Positions 45,632-55,880 of a DNA stretch of 64,000 bases are shown piece by piece. Numbering within the stretch: the stretch's first letter is position 1; each line of letters starts with the position of its first letter. Both the position numbers and the translations under genes were made by a program. Origin of the DNA: Macrolepiota albuminosa (Eukaryota; Basidiomycota; Agaricomycetes; Agaricales; Agaricaceae); contig JAMWFC010000025.1 of assembly GCA_027475525.1 (NCBI GenBank), forward strand, positions 372,001 to 436,000, read 5' to 3'. Under the pieces are notes generated by a model. It made no database searches. It saw nothing but the letters and a program-made list of their open reading frames with translations, and was not told the origin of the DNA.

Positions 45632-47112
45632 ATACCCATATGCCCCAATTCCTTGTTTATATTCTGTCCCGGATATTGTCTTGTCTACTCTAATAATACT
45701 AAAAATATACATATTCTCATCCTGCCCGGTTTTCATGGTTCTTAGTCTTACATTTCCCAGGAAAAATGGTGCTGTAGGAATTCCCATTCTGGCAAAGCGA
45801 TACATCAGTTGAAGCGGTAAAAGAAGCGCATTGTATATAAATTTACCGTAAACTTTTCCTTTTCGAACAGACACAAAATTGTCAAAGCTTCGCAAATGAC
45901 TCCTAAGCTCATGGATAGCTGTTTTCTCTCCGTCTCCAAACTCTAGTATGAAACCCGGAGCTCGATCTTGACAAAAAACGATATCTAGGTGCCATGAAGG
46001 GGAAAATTCGAAAGTTTCGTTCACGATGCTGCTGAAATCTCTCCAGTTGAGTCTCTCAGCTGATTCGGCGTCGCGATTACACTTCAAGCTGATAGTAATG
46101 ACATGCAATGAAAGAGACATTGCCAATGAACGAAGTGCCTTGGCCAGCCAAATAAGCAGATCATCCCTCATGACGGGAAAATGAATGTGCAGTGTAGAAA
46201 TAGCTTCAAGGCATTCAAAGTGTAAATCAATAGTATCATTAACTGGGGTAAGAGTGATTACATTTCTGGGAAATCGGATGTCATCTCAGTACTCGTACCT
46301 TCGAAAGAAGCAGTGAGCTTGAGGTGCTTGAGTGTGGCACGACATCGTCGGAGAACCTGGTTTAGCTCATCGTCCTGGAACATCGCGGATCTCAAGAGAC
46401 TGGATCTGATATTGATGCCCTTGAGTTTTGAAAGATCCACAGGAACCAGTCCAATCGTCTTATTTCCTTCCAGAAGCCATTTCATAGTACGACTAATTGG
46501 ATGGTCTGAGGGCGGCAACTGGTGCCACCCGCGATCTGCATAGATTGTCAAGGTATGTAAGACCGGTGGTTTGACTTTGACTTCATTCAAAGTATGTGGG
46601 GCCTCAAGAAATGTAGCGTTAATCATGGTGAGGTGCTTGAGTCCAATCGTACCATAGAGCAACGACTCAGGAAACTGCACCGAGTGTAATGTGAGACTTT
46701 GTAAAGGTCTCGAACGAACGACTTCTTCTAGCCTATTGCGAATCGCCTCCGACAAACCATTGAAGTTCATTTCGCGCAGCGAAAGTTCTCTGAGGCTCGT
46801 AAAGTCGTGCAAGAGAATACTGGTCAGCCATTCAGCGGGGTCCCAGATCAGGTACCCTTTGCCGTCAATGCAAAAGCTCTTGATAAGCTCGGTTTTTGGC
46901 CGTGCAAACGGTGCTGAAGTATCAAGCCGCCGATTGCATGCCTCGTGTGTCCACCAGCCAACCCACACATTCCTGTTCATGAGTTCTCGAGTAATGTTGA
47001 AGAAAGTATGACAGACGAGAGCACAACTCTTAAGTATATCGTCCTTTCCATCAACTTCCAAACAGCTAAGAATTTTGCCCAATAGATCGAAGGGAAGAAC
47101 GACGGAGGACAT
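45620..47112 (-). CDS. F-box-like protein with leucine-rich C-terminal part, one frame break
   Basis: Probable substrate adaptor of an SCF ubiquitin ligase. The start MSSVVLPFDLLGKILSCLEVDGKDDILKSCALVCHTFFNITRELMNRNVWV is an F-box-like helix set. Irregular leucine-rich strands follow (LRELSLREMNF, LQSLTLHSVQF, LKHLTMINATF, LKHLKLTASF). The first frame ends at 46258; the same style of sequence continues in another frame (VITLTPVNDTIDLHFECLEAISTLHIHFP, then RSLAMSLSLHVITISL) to a stop near 45620. No acceptable intron spans the change, so a one-base indel is likely, real or from sequencing. The gene converges on, and just overlaps, the ADAL 3' end. Confidence 0.7.
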
Positions 47113-48969
47113 GAGAGAGAGAAGATGAGGGATTTATTCATTGCCCGCAGTCAAGGAATGCTTGGATCAATTCCGGACTTTAGCTCTTGTTTAGATCATT
47201 ATTCCCGACCGCCCACAGTAGTTATCAGAGGCGTGTTGTGTTGTCTCCGAGTCAAATCATAAGCACAACATGGAAGCAGTCTAGAGAGCAGATTTGTGCC
47301 ATGACAAGTGAAGTATGATCTTATTGCTCTTACAAGGTCTCTTCCGCCTCTAGTCGGATTTGGACACTACTTTTCTGTTGTTTCACATGTGATCAGTCCT
47401 TGGACCCACACCACTCAGCACTTGAACGATTAAAGATATCAACGTGGAGATTTTGCTAGAGCAAGGTGACCATGTTGGCCTGGTAGAGACAAGTGAAACA
47501 AGTCATATCTGAAGCCCAGGAGGTCGTGAAAGACGGAATCCTGGACGTCGCTAACCAACTGATAACAGTAGGCAAGCACAGCCCTTAGCTATGTCATCAA
47601 TTCGGACCGGGTGTCTGCACATTTTCCTTGACACCTCAGCAAACTTCAAGCTCCAAGCTTCAGGCCTAAATTCCTGAGAGGATGGATAACTGCTTAGTCT
47701 TCGGTATCGAATACGAGAAGAGATCTGGTTAATGTAGTCGAGAGTTCTTGTGAGACACAGGAGAAGCGATCTGATGCAAGGAACAGCGGACATCATGCCA
47801 CCGCCGTCGGGATTTAGGTTTGACGCGGTGACGACTTGTTCTAGTTCAGGGTTGGTGCTTCGATGGCGGAAAATAACAGGGTTGCCCAAACTTAAATTTG
47901 ACCCGATTTGTACGTGAAGGAAAATTGATCAGATTTCTGTCTGTAACGTTTTGCCTAAAATGGACTACAAAAGATCCAAACATTGTTCCGGGAAACTATA
48001 CATTATCTTCGTCAATTACTCCAACTCATACTCGGTGTCACGCCCTTAGTATCAGACGTCGATTAAAATTCGAGTTGCATACCTCGTCGACTTGTATTTT
48101 TTGAAGGAAACTGGGCACCACTTGCACAGCCACTGGCAGCGTCGAGTGAGTATAACTCAAAGATTGATCATAGCTCTATCACTGGACTCTTCCTACTAGA
48201 AACAGTGCAGGTGAATTCCATTGAACATCCAGTCTAGCTCGAGGTAACCTTTTATCTTTCTGGTCAAGTCTTTGCAATGTTTGAAACTTTATTTACGCCC
48301 GCATCAGAAAATCGACTTCGTGTTGCCTCCAGATACCATCATATGGTGACCCCACCCCATCCTACGTCTTACTGGCCAAAGCGGCTGATGTTATATTTGC
48401 CAAGCTTATGACACGACTCATTTCATCTCGACCAATATTTCCAACGTTTTCCTGGTCCCAGCATTTCCAATGACTTACGATCATCCTGCACCCGACAAGA
48501 GTTCGATGCATTACTGACAAGGATCGCTCACTTAATGGCGAGTCGTCTCAGATACTGCACTCTGGCTCAATATCCAAATTCCATGTGATCTTTCCTTGGT
48601 CATTTCGGCCTCTTTCTGTTCAAACCCGACCATGACTTCTTCAGTTCCATTTTTGCCTGCTATGTCTCTTCCTTCATCCGACTTTCAATTTCCTATGATA
48701 ATAAGGAATCTAATAACATCTTGTTCGGTGTTTCTGTCTCTTATTTTGGTTATCGGAAACGATTATCGTAGTACATCTGAATAAATTATGGTTTGCATGA
48801 GCATTTCTTGCGGGCAAATTCGATCTTTCCGGGAGAAAACAACGAGAAAACGTGGATGGCATCTATTAAGGCGAAAGGTTCGGACCCAATGGGAAGATGT
48901 TAATCACAACGGTTGTAATACCTCACTTACCGACACTTTTAACCTGCAAAAAAGCTGTGGTAGATGCTA
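47113..48969. other. Intergenic or decayed coding DNA, nothing recognised
   Basis: A minus frame (47551-47889) and a plus frame (about 48279-48588, with one internal stop) have coding-like composition, but I know no family for them. They could be remnants of genes. Confidence 0.4.
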
Positions 48970-49052
48970 CTGTCCCAGAGAGACTTGAACTCTCGATCTT
49001 CCGATTGAGAGAAATAACAGTCGGACGCCGTAACCAACTAAGCCATGGGACA
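48970..49052 (-). tRNA. tRNA-Asn (anticodon GTT) with 9-nt intron
   Basis: Same mature sequence as the tRNA at 37968, on the other strand: acceptor TGTCCCA/TGGGACA, loop CTGTTAA, T arm GAGAG/CTCTC. Here the intron is TTTCTCTCA. A run of six T lies about 20 nt downstream on the minus strand (48951-48956). The two copies are inverted with respect to each other and bracket the gene island. Confidence 0.9.
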
Positions 49053-49379
49053 TTACATGATGGGCTCTCCTGATCCTTTTAAGAGCCTCAAGGGTTCAAC
49101 GTTCACGTCAAAGTTTAGCACTTATATATTCCAGTGAGGCCTTGTAATAAAAACTTCTAGACTCTACTGCCTTGATGTACATGACCACTCGCCCCTGCTC
49201 CTGCATGGTACAAGAGATTTGGTTATGGATGAACCTGGATCAAGATTGTCCAAAATTCTCTAGGTCATATCTGATAATAACCTGACACCGTGCATAATGA
49301 ATGTTTTTCTTGTCTTTGGGGCAACATTGCCAAGTGCTTTGGGATTGAGGTTATTTTTTAATTTTGCACTTCTTTCCCA
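49053..49379. other. Between tRNA-Asn and the Copia relic, no gene seen
   Basis: Likely contains the broken 5' boundary of the Copia element; no LTR or gag is found. Confidence 0.5.
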
Positions 49380-49400
49380 AAGGTTTCGATTACACCAAGC

Positions 49401-50435
49401 TTGTGGCATCGGAGAATGGGACATATAGCAAAGGATATGACAAGAGCTGTTTTGACGAAGAATTATGCAACGGGAGTGGAGTATGAAGGATTGTTTGAGG
49501 ACAAACAATGCATTCCGTGCATAATTGGAAAGCAACCGGCGAAACCTTTTGATCATTGTGAACATAGAGCCAGAGCAGTGTGCAAATTATTGCATATGGA
49601 TACGTGTAGACCTTTTCCGACAAGGTTTTCAAATGGAAACACCAGTCATTTTCATTCCGTCTTAGATGATTACTCCAATTTTGGGAGCACAGCATTGCTA
49701 TCAAAGAAAAATGCAGCGGTTAAACACTTTAAGAAGGTTCAGGCGAAATGGGAATGGAAATCTGGGAATAAAGTCAAGGTAGTTAGGTGCGATGGTGCGA
49801 AGGAATTAGTTGAGGGGAAATTGAGAGAGCACTTAGAAGAAAAAGGGATTGTGTTACAGGCGACAGTGCCATACGCCCATCAACAAAACGGCAAGACAGA
49901 GCGTTACATCAGGACTATCAAGGATACGGCACAAACACTAATGGTGGAATCGGGTCTACCATTATCTTTCCTTGGGGATGTGATCTTGATGGCCCAGTAC
50001 CTCAGGAACAGACTGCTGACATCGACACTCTTGGGGTCAACTACACCTTTTGAGATTCTGGAAGGATATAAACCGGACCTGTCACATCTAAGGGTCTGGG
50101 GTTGCCAATGCTTTGTTCTATATCCAAAGGAGACCCGTCAAAAGGGTGATACCAAACGTTTTGAAGTGATCTTTGTGGGCTATGAAGAAGGCAGATTAGG
50201 ATGGCAGGTTAGGGACTTAAATGGAAGATACTACTTTTCGAGGGACGTCATCTTTAATGAGAACGTGAAAGGGAACTCAAGACCTCATTCGAGCAAAGAT
50301 CGGCTGCAGCCAAGTCTTACTGATATGTCGACATCACACAATACCACAGAGGATAATCAACAACCATCTTCGACAATCAATGAATTGACTTCGGATACAA
50401 TTCCTAATCAGGTATCTATGGACAATGTGGGATGA
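49401..50435 (+). pseudogene. Copia integrase
   Basis: WHRRMGHI and CIPCIIGKQ give the HHCC zinc domain. The core shows HMDTCRPFP (first Asp), LDDYSNF, CDGAKELV (second Asp), and YAHQQNGKTERYIRTIKD (catalytic Glu). LRVWGCQCFVLYPKETRQKGD and FVGYEEGRLGWQV follow, typical Copia C-terminal blocks. The frame is open for 344 residues, then meets a stop at 50433-50435. Confidence 0.88.
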
Positions 50436-50450
50436 CCCCAGAGATATCAA

Positions 50451-51484
50451 ATGTGTACGGTTGCTGGGCAACAGTATTGGGAGAACATTGCAAAACGGAA
50501 TGAGAGATTGATGAATCTTTGGGCAGATCGTAATGCGAAAGTTGGACCTCATCAAAATCTATTAGCAATTCTCGACCTTGAATCATTAATACAAACGTCT
50601 CATTTTGCCACGGATGTCGAGGACATGTCCTTTCTTGAAGACTCCATGATTTTTGAATATAAGACATATTTGGCACATGGCCAGGACCCATTACCTTTTC
50701 AGACAGCCAAGAATTATGACCTCAATAAAGCACCAGAAAATTATCATGAGGCCATGAGACGATCAGATAAGGCAGTATGGATGGTAGCCATGGAGAAAGA
50801 AGTGGAAAGCTTAAAGGAACAAGGAATATTTGTACCAGCAGACTTACCAAAAGGCAAGAAAGCACTGGGAGTTTGATGGGTTTACGCCTATAAGTACAAT
50901 CCAGATGGGACAATTATACAAGGGAAGGAAAAGGCGAGGCTAGTAGCTCAGGGTTTCAACCAGCAACCAGAAGATTATGGTTCAACATACACACCCATGG
51001 CCAAGATGACGAGCATCAGAATAGCATTAGCGTACGCAGCGATGCACGATCTTGAAATTTTTTTGTTTGATGTCAAGATGGCATTTTTGAATGCTCCACT
51101 CACACATGATCTATATTGCAAGCAAATCTCTGGATTTCCAGACGACAATCTACAAAAAGTCAATAAACTTCTTTGTGCAATCTACGGCTTGAAACAGTCA
51201 TCTAAGGAGCGGTATACTCTCCTTCAGAGCGTCTTAGAAAATATTGGTTTGATCAGGTGCGAGGTGGACCATGCAGTGTTCTGAGACGTTTCTCTTCGCC
51301 ACCACATGACTCAATTCCAACATTAGCAAACGGAAAAGATCTCTTCATCATCATTTGTGTTCACGTGGACGACGGACTGAATGTTACAAATTCAAAACTG
51401 TTATATGATTGGATTATCATGGAAATGAACAAACACTTCTCGGTCATTGATTCCGGAATCACATCGTTATACTTGGGCATTTGA
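50451..51484 (+). pseudogene. Copia reverse transcriptase
   Basis: YHEAMRRSDKAVWMVAMEKEVESL leads in. After a TGA at 50874 (Arg position before WVYAYKYNPDG) come KARLVAQGFNQ, YTPMAKMTSIRIALAYAAM, FLFDVKMAFLNAPL and IYGLKQSS. A frame break near 51284 precedes VHVDDGLNV (active site DD) and SLYLGI, where another TGA replaces the following Arg codon. Inactive as it stands. Confidence 0.85.
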
Positions 51485-51547
51485 ATTGACCATGACAGAA
51501 AACAGAAAAAGTTATGGCTGTCGCAAAAAGAATACGTCCTGGATCTG

Positions 51548-52370
51548 TTGACAACATATCATCTCTTGAAAGCGACTCCTTTATCTTTACCATTAGTTGG
51601 CAAATTAGAAGACCTTCCGGAACCTCCACCAAATTCACTTCCAGAGATTAGTGATGACTACATCACAATCCATTACCAACGCTTAGTCGGATCTATTTTA
51701 TACTTAAGTCTTTGCATGCATCCAGACCTGGCATTTACGGCGATGTCTCTTGGGCGATACAATGCTTCTCCGATGAGGGCACATCTCTTGGCTGCGAAAC
51801 GTGTATTGAGATACTTATCGGGGACTAGGGATTTTGCACTGGAGTATAATTTCTTACATCCGACTTCAGACAGTCCCTCGAGACTTCTTTTCCCTGTGGA
51901 CTTTGGAGCTGTGAATGCTGACTGGGCATCTGACCCCTCAACAAGGAAAAGCGTTACAGGTTATGCCTTCTTCATGTACTCGAGTCTGGTTTCATGGTCC
52001 TCTGTGAGACAACGAACCATTGCACTTTCATTGACAGAAGCTGAATATATGGCACTTTCACATGCCTTACGTGAAGTGATTGCAATTCAATATTTTCTAA
52101 CAGCAATGGATTTACCGACTCCCCAACCTTTCCCAATATACTGTGACAATAAAAGTGCATTAAATATTGCGAATTCTGACTCTATCACATCTTGTTCAAA
52201 GCATATCAACATATGATACCATTTTATTTGTGAACACCTCAATACAGGCTCATTCAAAATTTTCTGGGTCTCGACATCGGATATGATTGCAGACATGCTT
52301 ACAAAAGCATTATCAAAGGACCTACACACCAAATTTGCATCCTCCCTGGGACTGGTTACCCAGAATTGAC
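51548..52370 (+). pseudogene. Copia RNase H
   Basis: YQRLVGSILYLSLCMHPDLAFTAM, AAKRVLRYLSGT, then NADWASDPSTRKSVTGYAFF (first Asp), LSLTEAEYMALSHALREV (Glu), PIYCDNKSALNIAN (Asp). After a stop at 52216 the same frame gives FHFICEHLNTGSF and STSDMIADMLTKALSKD, the normal end. Confidence 0.87.
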
Positions 52371-52406
52371 TCACTCACTATTCACACATCCTCGCTGATG
52401 GGGTTG

Positions 52407-52734
52407 TGTTGACCAGGAAGGGTCTGTGTGGTCAGCTGATGGATGTGATCATGTGATCATGGAAGTAAATTCGAGTTTGTGCTCTACTCAGCCTCAGTTG
52501 TTCTTTCTCTTACACAAGACAGACATCTGAGGTGGTAAGCACAATATCATTAATTAGTTTGCTCAGTCCTAATAACCTACGACTTAGTCACTATTGTGTC
52601 CGTAGGTATGAAATAGTTGTTCTTTCTCTTACACAAGACGGACATCTGAGGCGTCACTATTGAGTCCATAGGCTCTCTTATCCGGCCAGCATTGTATATC
52701 GTAGGTAGATATCAAAAATAGTAACATAGTAACA
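52407..52734 (+). repeat. Putative 3' LTR of the Copia element
   Basis: Begins TGTTGACCAGG after the purine tract. The end is proposed at TAGTAACA because the same terminal sequence recurs at 28425-28441. Contains a duplicated word, TTGTTCTTTCTCTTACACAA (52498 and 52617). Confidence 0.5.
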
Positions 52735-54255
52735 ATACTCACCAACAATGTTGAATGTGATCATAATGCAGTTCAAAGGAGTTTGACTTTTTGGACATGC
52801 ATTAAGGCAGTAGTGAGTGACCCAGACCAAGGCCTTTGAGGCCTGCATGAACTCATACTCTCAACTCGTATTTCTTACTCAAGTCAAACTTTGCTGCTGA
52901 GCTTGCCCAACACTGACAGAAACAAGGCCAAATGGCATGTCACATTAATAAGGAGGTTGAGTGGCTTGAGGTATATAATCCAAAGACATGTTGAATTCAC
53001 AATGGGATCGGCATTATATTTGGGTCTAATTCTGCTGACAAAAAATGGGCAGAGCTCCCAGAAGAGCTGAGAATGTTCCCCATGGCTGTGACGGGGGCAC
53101 CATGGCTGATGTTAATAGACTTGTGAGCTGGATAGAAGAACCTGGAACCGAGTGATGCGCATGATGACTTGTATGAACTTTGTGCCAATTCTCATTTGTG
53201 ACTTCGTCAAATTCTGCCTTGTATCATAGATGTTGAACGTCTACCTTTCTGGCACAGATATCTCCTTACTGACACCGTATTCAACAGGTTCAGGAAAGTT
53301 GTGCATTGTCCCATTCACTGTTCCATAATTGTTACTGTTGCTATCAAAGAAGTAAGCGCACCATTGACCCCTGCGTCTGCCATCCCCCTCTTCTCTTCTT
53401 TGTCTTCTCTCCATTGTTTTGTCTCATTTCACTACCCCTTCACATATGTCACACTGGCCACACTATGGCCCTCCATTGTTATTGCACGTATATATACAGA
53501 CGACATACCATAGACACCCTCAGTCAATCATACGTTGAGCTGAAGGTGAGCAGATTCTTACACACACAACACTACAACACATACTGATGGACATACCGGG
53601 CAGATTGTAGACTTATGTATCTGCCAGGTAATAGAGTGCCTGAGTTCTAACAGTTACTATTTCCTAGAGGGGCCATCTGTTGTCTCTGGGGGTTGAGCCA
53701 GGATATTTGAGGCAGCACATTCCTCGTGAGTGTTAGAGGAGTATTTTAATCTTTAGTCAGCCTAAGGCGCGCGTTCTCTAAAGCGGCTGCTCCAGAGCAA
53801 CGCAAGGATTTTGATGACATCGGATGACTACCAGAATATTCCGGCAACTAATGCGGTTGTTCACAAGTTGGTCCCTGTAATGGAAGTCCACTCGATAGAG
53901 CAGCGTTTCATCACACGGAGTTAGAGCCTTCACTATAGAACTGGTGTAAGTCCTAATATTGCGAAAAGCTACCTAATACGTGATCTACTAGGCCTTTTAT
54001 ACTAGAGTGTAATAACAGATAATTTGGTAATCATAACTAACAAATAAGAGCAGGCCCATAATTAAAGGACCTACTGTAGTCAGGTGTGACCATGTGTGTA
54101 TCCGTCACGATTCCGCTACATACGCCTTCCAGACAAACCAGGGGAGGGGGCATCTCTACTAAACAGTTGTGTTTGAAATTTGAAGTAAACGAAAGGAAGA
54201 AAATAAGAAGACTTCGTAGGGGTTGAACCTTACTGGAGGGTGACCACGTCACACA
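52735..54255. other. Intergenic, no gene recognised
   Basis: Short frames only. Nothing with a family signature on either strand. Confidence 0.5.
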
Positions 54256-54546
54256 TCACTCTTCCTCTCCTTCTGCATCAACATTGCCCTGCTGCTCGTT
54301 AATGGGGGCGGTGTCCTCCTCATCAACATAATCTGTCAGCTCGGCGTGTGCCAGCTTGGGGTCGATCTGGGTGCCATCCTTCATAACCACGTCAGCAGAC
54401 CCATGCTCACTCTCTGCTACAGGGACCTTTGATCCAGCTGAGACGCGAAGGGAATTGACAGTTGCGCAGGGGCAAGAATTTTTGGCAGGGACTGATGATC
54501 GAGGTTTAGCTGTGGGAGCCTTGGGTAACTCCCTCAACAATTCCAT
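54256..54546 (-). CDS. Hypothetical short acidic protein
   Basis: An open frame of 96 residues, starting with ATG at 54546: an N-terminal MELLRELPKAP, a basic/Ser middle, then an acidic tail rich in Glu and Asp. No family recognised. It is cut close to its 5' side by the solo LTR-B at 54587, so it may be a piece of a retroelement gag or a host gene. Low confidence. Confidence 0.3.
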   Translation of the reverse strand: MELLRELPKAPTAKPRSSVPAKNSCPCATVNSLRVSAGSKVPVAESEHGSADVVMKDGTQIDPKLAHAELTDYVDEEDTAPINEQQGNVDAEGEEE

Positions 54547-54586
54547 CCTTTCCTCGAGGTTATCTGAGTTATAGGGAGGAGTACGG

Positions 54587-55361
54587 TGATGACACCAACT
54601 GTGGTTGGGTGCGCTGGACGTATACGCAGTACAACGCCGTCTCCAGCGCTTGGCGTGCGTAGTTGTGAGGAGTCCTGACAGGGTCCTGGTGTGCTCGAGT
54701 GGAGGTAGTAAAATGATGCGCTAGCTTATAGCGCTTCGGGGGCTACCTGGCAGACGGTAAGCGTCGTAGTTTAGGCAAAGATATTGGAGAAAAGACGAAT
54801 AGCGCAGCGTATTGTGCCCGTAGGTGGCACCGTAAACGATGAAGACAAGATGGACGAAGCTAGCGCCCGACTTAGTGAAGAAGTCGAAGGAAGCTAGCGT
54901 GAGTTGAACGCTAAGTGTAACTGTCTGTTTGAGGGGTTACAATTTGTTGTTATATACATGTAAAGTAGCTATTTTATATACTATGCGCTACCGTGTTTGT
55001 CCAGATACAAGTCCACCTGCGGCGCTACCTCCTAGCGCCTCTCCTCATGGTTTCCTCTAACGGCAACCTGTGTTTGTCCAGATACAAGTCCACCTGCGGC
55101 GCTACCTCCTAGCGCCTCTCCTCATGGTTTCCTCTAACGGCAACCTGTCAACGGCAACCTTTGGCACATGGATGACGGCGACCAACAGCGTTCTGACCCA
55201 CGGCGACCAGCGGCGACTCTATATTGGCTTAGAATTGCATGAGTCTGCTCACTTTTATTCTAACTCCAATTGGCCAGGCTGTTTTGGGGTATGGTCAGAA
55301 AATCCTCGACAGACGCCGTGAGTGCTAGTGTCAGCGCTACTCATTGTATTAGTTCCTGACA
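54587..55361 (-). repeat. Solo LTR-B
   Basis: Follows the LTR at 13100 from TGATGACACCAACTG with extended similarity (GTAAGCGTCGTAGTTTAG, GAACGCTAAGTGTAACTG, ATGCGCTACCG), keeps its CpGs, and has an extra 80-bp stretch near 54770-54850. The outer end is approximate. I could not find a matching target duplication. Confidence 0.75.
54993..55146. repeat. 77-bp direct duplication 12
   Basis: Adjacent copies, period 77, within the solo LTR-B. Confidence 0.95.
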
Positions 55362-55880
55362 GGTCCAGATGTCGGATTTAAGTATATCCAGTGCTGCCGT
55401 TATTGATCCTTTTAGACTTCTGATTGAAGTGCCTTGTCAAATGGCAGCGCCTGTTGCTGACTCTTTCTGGAAGTGATCAGGGTTTAGTTAGAGTCCTCTC
55501 CCACCGTCGTGTTAGCGCTATACGTTATGGGCCTCCTTCGTCCTTGGGATAGGTGAATGGAGTGTGCTGAAAGCTGGGTAGCTAGTGGTTAGGATAAATG
55601 TCTAGATCCTGTAGTCAGTTGCCAGAGCTAGAGCTGCTCTATATTCCCAACTGGTCGCTAGAGCCTTTAGTACGTCAAGTGTTGGTTGGCCTATAATGTC
55701 CCTTGATGCGCTCAGTCCGAGTAGAAGCCTATCATCTCCCCCCAACTGAAAAATTGACTGTCCTCAGTCAAACGCCGTTATTAATTTGACTGCGCTACGG
55801 TCTGTATGATGCCGCCGGCGCCTTATAAAAATCGTTTTCAGGACTTCATCTTCTCGTGTTTTCCTTCCCATCTTTCCAAC
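55362..55880 (+). promoter_or_regulatory. Upstream region of gene U1 with TATA box
   Basis: AGCGC-rich non-coding DNA. CCTTATAAAAATCG near 55821-55834 is a TATA box about 50 nt before the U1 start, followed by a pyrimidine-rich leader. Confidence 0.55.

Larger units (their letters stand above)
49380..52734 (+). mobile_element. Ty1/Copia retrotransposon, 5'-truncated, decayed
   Basis: Integrase precedes RT and RNase H, the Copia order. Gag, protease and the 5' LTR are absent. The 3' end has a purine-rich tract, GATGGGG, then an LTR-like sequence starting TGTTGACC at 52407. Two or more TGA codons stand where CGA (Arg) is expected. Confidence 0.85.

Noticed and set aside
47551..48784. Short frames that could be small genes between the F-box gene and the tRNA.
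   Set aside because: No recognisable motif, no clear splice pattern, one contains an internal stop; left as unannotated.
54256..55361. Treating the LTR-B at 54.6 kb as the 3' LTR of a minus-strand element covering U1-U3.
   Set aside because: No retroelement genes lie on the minus strand between 55.4 and 60.9 kb, and the sequence next to the LTR has no primer site like that at 13078.
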